Positions 11,301 to 20,171 of a DNA stretch of 64,000 nucleotides are shown here, piece after piece. Source of the stretch: Yponomeuta sedellus (Eukaryota; Arthropoda; Insecta; Lepidoptera; Yponomeutidae); NCBI GenBank assembly GCA_934045075.1, contig OW203736.1, forward strand, positions 3,392,591-3,456,590, read 5' to 3'. The notes under the pieces are model-generated. The model saw only the letters and a list, made by a program, of their open reading frames with translations, was not told the origin of the DNA and made no database searches. Position 1 is the stretch's first letter. Each line of letters opens with the position of its first letter. The position numbers and the translations under genes were made by a program.

Positions 11301-11673
11301 AGTACAAATTTGACAATGCCTTAGAGGTTGATGGATAAGTAATTTTATTATGTAAGTTAATTTAGACTGATGCTTTTAAAACTCCAACTGCATTAAATTA
11401 ATATGATGTCAACCATTAGTGCATTTGGCTGTCTACTTAAGGTGATTTTCTTTTTTCATGGTGTTATCTATTAGTACCCAAGACAATATATAAAAAAAAA
11501 ATATTATAATTAAAAGTATGTTGATTATTGGAAATTTTATTACATAATATAATTTTCTAAGATACACTGCATTCATATAAAAAACCTGTGGTTGTTATGT
11601 TTCATAAATAAATAATTATTTTCATATAAACATGGTGTTTTCATTAAAGTGTCGAGCATTAGTGACTTTACCT
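8334..11673 (+). mobile_element. Complete pogo/Tigger-like element (Tc1/mariner superfamily)
   Basis: The ends are perfect 18-bp inverted repeats, AGGTAAAGTCACTAATGC, at 8334-8351 and 11656-11673. TA dinucleotides sit immediately outside on both sides (8332-8333, 11674-11675), the expected Tc1/mariner target duplication. Related words (CTATTAGT, CCATTAGTGC) recur just inside both ends and could be extra transposase sites. One transposase gene fills the centre. The intact ends and long frame suggest a comparatively young copy. Confidence 0.9.
8967..11237 (+). CDS. Pogo/Tigger-like DDE_1 transposase, near-complete
   Basis: It encodes the cut-and-paste transposase of the surrounding element. 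In order: Pipsqueak/CENP-B-like helix-turn-helix (residues 10-50, 'TAAKKFGVPRVTL'), second DNA-binding half ending in 'WYSSFLKRHPEL' (about 116-127), then the DDE_1 core with 'NMDET' (D177), 'FMDGHTSH' (D288) and 'LLQPMDVAIF' (D324), a DD35D triad. A Lys/Glu-rich coiled-coil-like stretch (about 590-660), an acidic patch and a C-terminal 'GDYVIVKF' module follow. The frame ends early with 'IGILVL'. One base earlier in the A-run near 11212 would continue it to a TAA at 11336-11338 with 'DRDISAITESQI', which matches the C-terminus of the Tigger at 48.5-51.3 kb. I infer a single-base deletion in that A-run. The ATG follows a CCAGACTGATAATT context; the start looks reasonable. Confidence 0.85.
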   Translation: MPPIKGQMFRYSEAEMDAAIQECKRGVPTSTAAKKFGVPRVTLLNKVKGKTPMKRKMERTCYISDDTEALLVKWAKAMVKQGFSIGKDNLQDSVKKIVDDLNLETPFKDGRPGKRWYSSFLKRHPELIPRQPQNLTSSRVSVTKAQIKNWFEEVSTYLEENHYANILAEPHRIFNMDETAFFLNPKGNKVLAAKGEKSVYQQVNSDEKECFTVLLGGNAAGQVLPPMVIFKYLRIPRELSLSIPVTWGIGRSDSGWMTMETFYEYICNIFDKWLNDNGIQKPVILFMDGHTSHMSFHVSKFCSENGIILIALFPNATHLLQPMDVAIFRSLKGSWKSAVQAWRLEHIDSPILRKVHFGPLLNKVLKDTLSPEMFQNGFRKCGLSPWNPDEVCCASDESPIDEFMALQKMAKIKEMELGLKFLDKYIASEKIDENIGLFSFYKKIEDLLTKTKEDLPPTENLSTLNNSLTEQGSTTQILPPLNTVPSSDQLTMPSTSQVATLDFPFQYLPQNEDPKTPCKEVQENTTQNLEGTINTGSSIPSHQRPQEIFTNNCNNMVIPSPFKRALFWPTPKQNTKGRKKEKVPSVVSSLAWQRYHESKEKKKTELEDEKKRKAEERKKKKEETEKARKLKTDKRLLKKGKNIIKNKPKKTDYNSSTTEEEWEESGDSANDISDEATDDENEEGRNEEKINEKERNEEESRIKQGDYVIVKFPGKKRYYKYVCIIQKVTKTEIEVMAMVACDESKSVFKMIGILVL

Positions 11674-13140
11674 TACCTAGTAATTATTTTAATATTAATA
11701 TTTCCTCGCATTGTTTGAGAAAAGCATTATACAATCCTCGGCCGGAACAGGGATTGCAGGACTCGTTCTAGACGGCTTCGTCTACGACTCGGCCGTCTAT
11801 CCCAAACTCGTCCAGTAATCTCTTACTTCTCGGCCTCTGCAGTAATGTATTATTATTATTATTACCCCCTATGAGGTTGATATTTCTTAAATTAATGAGA
11901 TAAACGAATGGCGTAGAAAGAAATAAACACTTTATAGGCATTATTTCTTTCAGCACTTATACCGTTTCTATAGACGGTTTGTTTACATGTAGAGCAAAGC
12001 TGATATTATGTAAATTTATACATGTACTAGAATAAATATATGCCAGCGCCATTAAGTGGCTAAAAGTGGTACTGTAGGACAGGGTTTCAGCAGACAAGAA
12101 GAGAAACGTTGTTTCAGCACGACAGCACGTACTTAGGGATCTATTTTTTATTGAAGCAATATGAAACTTACCAAGGATTACGGATTAGTAACTGTACTAC
12201 TCTCACCACAGCGCAAAACGAGGTATATTACCTACGACAATAGTCGTGCCAATTATTAGTGGTCACTGGTCAGTCAGTATTGGTGAAGTGATTCGCAAGC
12301 GCTCAAATACTATCCAATTTTGTTTAATATTATGTAGGACCTTCGGACAAAACCATACCGCAATTTAGAACACAAACAGCGCCTTCTGTGGTTGGGTAGA
12401 GGAACTAATGCTACAGTACTTTACATTACTTAGAAGTGAATATTATTTGTGTTGCGTTTGTTCAACGACACCCGCAAAATTCTCTTTTAAATACTTTGCA
12501 CGTGTTAGGCGTAGTTAAACAAAATTATATTTTTTAATTAAATGAATGATCTAGAAGGAAGAAACCACTTTATAGGAATTATTTCTTTCCGCATTTGTAC
12601 CGATTCTATAAATGGTTTGTTTACATGTAGACCAAAGCCGAAATTATGTATGCACATGTATTAGAATAAATAAAATATAGCAGCGCCATCAAGTGGCTAA
12701 AAGTGGTACTTTAATTGCTTAGAAGTAAATGTTATTTTTTGTTCCGTTGGTTCTCTATTAATGCTGATTTAATGTAACCTACGTCATCCGCAAAATTCTG
12801 TTTTAAATATTTCACACCTGTTAGGGGTAGTTCAACAAAATTAGTATTCGAATTCAATAAACTAAATATAACAGCGCCATCTAGTGGCTCCTAGCTGTAC
12901 TTTAACGAAGCTTCTTAACGAATTTTATTTTTCGTCACGGTTCTGATCGCATAATTATGATTTTATATAGCCTATGACACCCGCGCAAGGATGCCGAATC
13001 GAATGACACCTTGTTTAACAAAATCTGACCATTGGTTAAGGAGTTATGAGGGAACATAGAATCGGACATACTTACATACATACATACATACGCACTAAAC
13101 ACATTACCCTCCTTTTGGGCTTCGCTGCAGTCGGGTAAAA
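11674..13140. repeat. Repeated LINE 3'-end-like sequence
   Basis: A phrase ending 'CAGCGCCATYAAGTGGCTAA' recurs at about 12047, 12682 and (as CAGCGCCATCTAGTGGC) 12872, embedded in diverged copies of the same flanking sequence ('GGTTTGTTTACATGTAGA' at about 11978 and 12616; 'CCCGCAAAATTCT' at about 12470 and 12789). The segment ends with ACATACATACATACATACG, a TTTTGGGCTTCGCTGCAGTC tail and GGGTAAAAAA. Such (ACAT)n plus 'gcagtcgggtaaaaa' ends are familiar from insect LINEs. I cannot name the clade. It abuts coding sequence of DUF7869 copy A, so it probably inserted there. A small GC-rich patch is at 11735-11840. Confidence 0.5.
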
Positions 13141-14960
13141 AATGCGAGGGTTAGAGGTGAAGAATTTGTGTATTGGGTTGGTCGCTATGTGGGTGCCCGG
13201 CACCGTGGCCCTAATTGCAGGTAAATTATAGAAAATCTATCGTATTTCCTCTAACTATAGGTACTTCCTACCTTGAAAATTCAGTACACGACAATTCTTA
13301 CCTAATTTTCTCTTTTAGGTGCAAGAAGCGATGCTGTTTTGAGGTTACCAGCAACAAAAACATTGCAACATTAAATTCGATGAAGACTAAAGACGAGCAA
13401 GACATTTATCTCCAAGGACTTATTCAATCAGTTTCTGTAAAGAGAAAGAGACCAAGAAGAGAGGATGCGAGGGAAAGGTGCAGCTCCTACCAATACTTTG
13501 TTCTTCGGGATGAGGATAGTTCACGTTTTGAAGTTTGTAAGGCGGCTTTCATCAGGATCCATGGAGTAACACAGAAGCGCGTGAGAAGACTGCTCATTAT
13601 TAACTAAATGTAAAATTCCTACAGATATGAAACGAAAAAACATAAGCGGTAATGCAATCCAAGGACCCGTTCTTGATGTCATACACAAGCATATTGCTTC
13701 TTTCCCAGTAAATAAATCACATTATTCTGGAAAAATACTAGAATACCTTGATGCAAGATTATCAGTGAAAAAAATGCATACACTATTTTTGATTAAACAT
13801 CCAGAGCTAAAAGGTGTAATCAAGTACTATTATTACCTAAAGTACTTCAATGAAAACTTTAATTTAAAGTTTGGGAGGCCACAAATCGACACATGTTGCA
13901 AATGCGAAGAACTTGGTGTGAAAATTCGTAGCCCATCTTTAGGAGATGCTCGAAAACGAGCGGCTTCTGCAGAACTGATGGTACACCGTCGTAAAGCAAA
14001 AAAGTTTTTTGCAAAAATTAAAGAAAGCCAAGAACTGTCTAAACAACATGATCATATATTAGGCCTTACATTTGACTATATGCGGAATAAGCCACTACCT
14101 ATAATACCAGTTCAAGAGGTATTTTACTTACGTCGGTTATGGGTAAATTTTTTTGGGATTCACAATCTAAAAAATGACAATGCTCAGTTTTATGCATACC
14201 ATGAAGGTGTAGCCAAAAAATCACCAAATGAAGTATGGTCATTCTTGAAAATGTACATTGACGAACATGTACCTGATAGTGTAACAGAGTTGCACTTGTT
14301 TGCGGACGGCTGTGGTGGGCAAAATAAGAATCACACTTTATTAAAGATTCTTAATGGCTTTGGTTCACACAGGACGTTTCGAAAAAGTAATACAACACTT
14401 TCCTATTCGAGGCCATTCATTTTTGCCAAATGATAGAGATTTTGGGACGGCAAGACTTGCCCTAAAACGATATGATCGAATATACTCTCCAGAAGAATAT
14501 GCTTGTATCGTAACCGGAGCATCAGAAAAAAATTCTGTAGTTTGTGACAACAAAGGATGTAATTGACTTTAAAAACTGGTTTCCCTCAGTCTACAAAAAA
14601 GATGCAATATCAATTGAAACTTCAGGCAAAAATTTTGCAGCAAAAAATAAACAACACTTTGGCATTTCAAACTACATGAAATTCATATGTGACTCAAGCG
14701 AGAAGGGTGTTATTATGGCTCAACCTTTTATTGACGGTTTGGAGACACATTCTTTTCGCTTAATAAAGCCTCGAGTGTCTCCTGAAATCCCTAGTCGACG
14801 CGCATATGAAATTGATTCAGTGCCAATTAATGAAAAAAAAATTAAGGACTTAAAAAAATTGCTTAAGTATATCCCCGAAGAACATAAAGCATTTTATGAA
14901 AAAGTTACTGCTGGGCCCACAACTGCTACTGAAGATATTGAAGATTTTGATATTGATTAA
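13141..14960 (+). pseudogene. DUF7869-type protein, copy A, frameshifted
   Basis: The frame is open from 13141 (5' end lost at the LINE junction). Exon 13141-13220 ('RGEEFVYWVGRYVGARHRGP') joins across GTAAAT...TTTTAG to 13319 ('CKKRCCFEV'). Further parts are 'LTFDYMRNKPLP' (about 14068), 'FYLRRLWVNFFGIH', 'LFADGCGGQNKN' (about 14301) and 'GHSFLPNDRDFG' (about 14413), the pattern of the invertebrate family annotated DUF7869. The three Asp-containing motifs look like a possible RNase H-fold triad, which is inference. Frame changes near 14355 and 14540 break it, and the join near 13580-13627 is unclear. It is probably a dead transposase-like gene. Confidence 0.7.
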
Positions 14961-15081
14961 TAAATAGGTCCTTTTATGTTTTCAGGATAATTAATTGAGA
15001 TAGGTGGTAAGATAATTTAATAAAATTTATTAATAAAAGACACATATTATTCTCAATATGAAAATGGTTTTATTTAAGTGT

Positions 15082-15388
15082 AAAAAGGGCTTTAGTCACA
15101 AATTATCAATTTTGTATGTTTCAAAAATGGCATTAGTCCAGGTATATTGCAGAAAAGGCATGAGTCCAAATTAATTAAGGTCACTTTTAAGAGTATACTA
15201 ATAAAATTATAATGAATTTTCACTGCTATTGTATATATTACGATCCATATTAGATTATAAGAAAACATCACTGTACAGAAAAAATGGTTAGGATAAAATA
15301 TTAAGTTTTTTCTTGATTCCCTAAAGTTCATTGCCAAGGACTAAAGCCTTTTCTGAAATCACCGATTCATTATAGTTGGACTAATCAG
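15082..15388. repeat. Subterminal repeat cluster of DUF7869 copy A
   Basis: Variants of AAAAGGCTTTAGTCC occur at about 15084 (AAAGGGCTTTAGTCA), 15126 (AATGGCATTAGTCC) and 15152 (AAAAGGCATGAGTCC), then inverted at 15336-15353 (GGACTAAAGCCTTTTC) and 15377 (TTGGACTAAT). They lie downstream of copy A. Mixed orientation and tight spacing resemble transposase-binding repeats. This word is not found around copies B or C. Confidence 0.6.
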
Positions 15389-17595
15389 AACTGCCTGCGG
15401 TATGAAATGGAAAATCTGGTTCAACTCCCAAGTAACAAAAAGTGGTCTTGTAGTGGTTCTGGAGCCAGGTCTATAACAGGCTAGTAAACGTTTACAACCA
15501 CGGAAAAGGGCCCATTTTATAGGCGTACTTTTGCTAGTAAAACACTCATAATAGACTTGGCGCGCCACTTAGACCCATACGAAGGCGAAGCCAACTATGA
15601 GCATCTAATAGAACCCAACATCATCACTTAAGCCCATAGTACACTTGGACCTAGTTTTGCAAAACAGAACCAATCCACACAAACGTCAAAATTGAGTTAA
15701 GTACACAGAACGACTTAAAAATGCGCCCACTTTCTCTCTCTGTAAAGGTTAAAGTCGTCCGATCATTACAACCTTACAAAATATTATGTCGACAAAGTTA
15801 CCAACCCACAAAACTACAAATATACCATAAACTAATAAGACCCATGCTCCTTGGTAATCTAATAAGTTGAAAATTTTTCATGTTTATTATTTTCAATAAA
15901 GAACCAAACCACATGGTTCCCTTATAAAATGAATATTTTATGCGTCCTGCTGAACCATGCGGGTTGGTTCTTGTTTGCAAAATAAAGAGATCCTAGAAAC
16001 AATTTTTTGTAAAGAATCAAACAACTTGGTTTTGTGTTGAAATTCATCTTTTTATATACTTAGGAAATGGCGCACTTTAAATCTTTGTTGTCTTATGAAA
16101 TTTTAATAAATATTTGCAAAACCTAGCCATCTGCTTACAATCTTCGTTTTATAGCGCAAACTGCACAATGTAATTGGTAAAAAATAAATCTCTCAAATTA
16201 TCCATGTTAATTTTGCATACAATAGTATGGCAACTTTATTGCAATAAATAGAGAATTAACGTTAACACTTTGTCAGGCGTTTCCTTGCGTTCGGTAGTGG
16301 CGTTTGATTTGTGCTAGTGTGCTAAAAAAATGAAGAGAAGAGTAAATGCAAGGATACAAAATATCCTCTCTAATTGCCTCAACAACCACAGAGATGACGG
16401 AGACGATGGCATTCAAGGTATGTAAATAGTTCACATTATTATTTTGAGGTTATGCAAACTAACTGCAACAAACTTTTTTATTGTTTTTACTCATACAATT
16501 CATATATTTTACCGCTGTAATAATGTTGTTTCTCTAGATACATATACCTAGTCCGAGCGAGGTAACGTTTTTTCCTAACTAACCTTATGTTGTTTTTTCC
16601 AGATGTTTATGATAACTCTCGGTCAAGCAGTCTCATAAAGCTGTCCTCAGGTAATAGTAATTTCATTTTCACATAATATTAATCTAATTTACACGCATTT
16701 TTTAGTAACTGTGGGTTATTACATAATTCTAGATTTGCTAACGAAGCGAAGGAAAGTTAGTGCAGATAATGAGGCTTATAATTTGAATGTGAGAACAACC
16801 TCCAAACAAAGTGATGAAGCTATAGAAAATCCTGCTTTTGATAATAAATGACCCATCCAATTAACTGAAGTGACGTGTCTTTGAATTTGGTGGAGGAAAC
16901 GCCTTAAAACACCATAAATGGCCCTATATCGTTGGTAAGGGACGATGCTGTACTAACTGAGCCTGCTGCTGAAAAAAGCATAGAACCATCGCCACACTCA
17001 CCGCCAACCCCTCGACCCCTCAACTTTGAAGATGACAAAGCTTCTAGTGTGTCACAAGCTGATACTATGGCCGATAGAAGCATAGAACCACCGCCATACT
17101 CACCACTAACGCCTCGACCTATCAGACTTGAAAATCACAAAGCTTTTTCTGATGTGCCACAAGCAAATAGTGTTACAAAGAACGCTTCGCTAACCTCTAC
17201 TGCCTGCCTCACGCAGAACATCGAAACTTCTACTGAAAAAAGCGTGGAAACTAATCCTCCACTTTCACCTTTTCCGCTTATGTCACCAGAGACAACTGCT
17301 ATATTTAACATGTTAACCACTTCTTTGGAATATTGCAACAGTGAACAAGAGTCTGATGCTTCGACAGTCGTAAACTTGAGAAGTATTGAAGATCCATTTT
17401 CGGATAGCGATAATTCGGTAAGAGATCCTGACTATTGTGATGAAAATGACCATTATAACTCGAGTGATAGTAGCTCTGTAGAGTCCACTTCTTTGATCAC
17501 TAGTTACAAACATGCAGACATCAACCAAATACCTAGCGAAAGAAACATAGTTAACCATCAACCAGATACGGTAAGTCCAGCAAGTCCTCCTGACG

Positions 17596-17634
17596 CACAG
17601 TGTACGTTTTGACCAATCTAGAGGGACAAAATTA
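17596..17634 (+). other. RSS-like left end: heptamer, 23-bp spacer, nonamer-like
   Basis: CACAGTG (17596-17602) equals the V(D)J recombination signal heptamer. Exactly 23 bases follow (17603-17625), then ACAAAATTA (17626-17634), sharing its first six bases with the consensus nonamer ACAAAAACC. The opposite end has CACTGTG, the same 23-bp distance and ACAATAGGT, a weaker match. This is probably the transposase-binding end. Confidence 0.7.
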
Positions 17635-17728
17635 ATAATTGTGTTTTTATGGGTCTATGTACCTACTATGTTAAGCAAAGAATGTTAGTAATAAATAAAA
17701 GTGTTTATACAATAAAATTATAGCACGT

Positions 17729-19986
17729 TTATTTTAATAACGATAAAAAATCTTTATTACTTTTACTAATATGTTTTTTTGGCAATTTGCGTAACAGCGT
17801 AATATGCGGATCAGACGAAACAAACAAATATTTTAAAAGATCGAAATTCGTTCTCACTCTTGAAACATTGCAGGTGTGACCCAAACGAACTTTTCTTATT
17901 TCTTTATTTTGGGCCTCTGAGGCTTCCTCGGACATTTGTCCAATTGGTATTATAGAATTTTTTATTATCTCTGACCCATGTATTAAAACTTTGTGTAGGG
18001 TAACAGGCATAACATACCAGTTATATAAATTCAAATATAAAATTGTTGTTTTATCGCAGTATTCTTGGAACTTCTGTGGGTCGATTTCATATCCTGACGA
18101 AATTACTTTTAATATAATGCTTAGGCGATAAATCAGAGTTTCGTCAAGTCCAGTGATATCTGCTGTGGCATGAAAATCCTTAAAAAATCGACGAGCGGTA
18201 TTGCCGTCGTTACTTGTACCAAATCCAGGCTTGACCTTGTCTATTATAAGACCGATGCCCTTGAATTGTTTTATTATATCTTATTTTTTTTTTAACAGTC
18301 TCTTTGTTGTCAGCGCCTCTTACTTGCCACTGTTTAATATCCTTGCGATAAGCAATATTAAGAAGACATTCCATAATGCGAAGTTGTGCATGTAATGATG
18401 AAATGCCGAACCTGTACATTTGTGAGTCAGGTATTTTTTGTTTATTTACAGAATTTAAATCCTTTCCAGTAGCTTTGCAAATAAAGCATTTCTGCGTTGA
18501 TGTGTTTTCGGCTAGTACGTTGCAAACCTTGCCGTCTATCATTGATAGTATTGAACTGTGGTTTACAGTTATGGTTTTGTCTTGTACTCGTATATGTGTT
18601 GGTGTTAGGTTTTTTATCTGTTTTTCAATATCATCACACTCCTGTTTTATTAACTGTGTAGATTCTTTTCTGAAAATAAATTTTATAATCCGGCAAAAGC
18701 GTGGCGATGAAGGTCGTGGATTCTGCCATATTATTTTATCACTTTCAACTGCAACAAGCCTTATAGGCACCAAAGACATAATAAACATGTACTCATCTGT
18801 ACTCTCGGGATCTGCAAATGTCTGTTTGTATAAACTGTGGCCGGAAGAGCCATCGCAGCCCCATTTATATATTAATTTGTAGTTTAAATCAAGTAGATCT
18901 GGTCTTAGAAATACTTCCTTAAGAACATTGCTGCATAGTCTCGTTGCAGTATGATCCAAGAGTGCTTGAAGATTTACTTCAGCGGAGATATCGGTGACAG
19001 TAATATTTTCTACAGGTGGATAGCAGTTCTGTTTTGCTTTTAACAGTTGACTATATGAAGGATACAAATTATATCCTCTTTCCTTGGCTTCCTGTTGGGT
19101 ATTTTTGTATTGCTGTACTGTAAGTTTATTTGACACAAAATATGCCAAAGCTTCATCAGGTGTATATGGACGTAGCTGTGAACCCGAATCAATAACTCGT
19201 CGTTTGGCCGTCTTATATGTCGTTGCCCTTTTAGGTGAAGCTGTAGCAACTTCCTCTATCAGAGCTGCCGCATCACGTTTACCACTGGCTCTCAGACTCA
19301 TCTGTACAGCTAAAGTTAGTTGATCTTGGTCGTAAGTTTTTGTTAAAATTTTCGCTTTCCTTCTTTTTGATTTCAGTGAACTCTCTTGAAACTTCTTTTT
19401 TGGTCGACCTACTTTGGCTTCTGAACTTCCTCTAGATGTAATAGGCTTCTTCGCAAAAACAATTTCTTCTTCCAGCCAATTTCCATAGCTGTTTTGGAAT
19501 AAATCCAGACGTCTTCGTTTTTGGACCCATTTCTGGCGAATTTTTTCACATTCTCTCTTAATAAAAGTTTGAAATTGTTTTTCTTCTTGTTTGTCAAACA
19601 CTTTGTTGCTGTAGAATGATTTCATAAATTCAATCGCAGCTGCCATTCTATTCTTTTGCGACGTAGAACGCCATAAGTCAAAAAGTTCTTTTCGCTTCGG
19701 TTTCGCACCTGCTGACAAAATTTTAAATTTTTCAATAATCGCAAGAAATCGCACACAGAGAAGGTTCTAATTTAAAACTAGACAAGTCAATCTATACAAT
19801 AAAATCATTATTAAATGCTGACATAGCCTGACAAAAAAGACATAGCTCTTTAAACTTAAAAAACCTAAAATATTCCTCATAAATAACATATTTTATTTCA
19901 AAGCTCTGCTACGTATACACATAACATAAAAACATCATAAATAATATGCTATTAGATAGCTACATACCTGCAGAAGACAAATCCAT
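17729..19986 (-). CDS. Transib/RAG1-like transposase (one frameshift)
   Basis: Two exons on the minus strand: 19986-19968 (MDLSSA), GTATGT donor, and 19711 down to a stop at 17729; the TTTTGTCAG acceptor fits in phase 1. About 667 residues, in the range of Transib transposases. Core motifs in order: 'KWGCDGSSGHS' (first Asp), 'KFIFRKE', 'SMIDGKVCN' (second Asp), 'CFICKAT' (zinc Cys pair), 'KVKPGFGTSNDGNTARRFF', 'PVTLHKVLIHG' (His pair) and 'GQMSEEASEAQNKE' (catalytic Glu). These parallel RAG1 D600, D708 and E962 surroundings. An AT-hook-like 'VGRPKKKF' lies N-terminally. The only evident defect is a slip in the T-run near 18290, which shifts the frame between the 514-residue N-terminal part and the C-terminal part. 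It would cut DNA at the CACWGTG ends. Confidence 0.8.
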
Positions 19987-20127
19987 CTTTGAAATAACTC
20001 CCTATTTTCACAGTAACATGTACACATGCAAACACGGTTACGATCACGGCCGCACTGAACAAACAACTTTTTACCTGGACCCGATTGGGACCGGGCTGCT
20101 CCTTTTGTTTGCCTCGGTAATAAACTT

Positions 20128-20171
20128 TAATGAATAGTTTTCTTGAGAATACTCAAGAAAACTATTCATTA
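20128..20171. repeat. Perfect 20-bp-arm hairpin
   Basis: Arms 20128-20147 and 20152-20171 are exact inverted copies around a 4-base AATA loop; the arm contains GAATAGTTTTCTTGAG. It lies in the 5' noncoding part of the Transib-like element. It could be a snap-back duplication or a transcription-terminating hairpin. Confidence 0.8.
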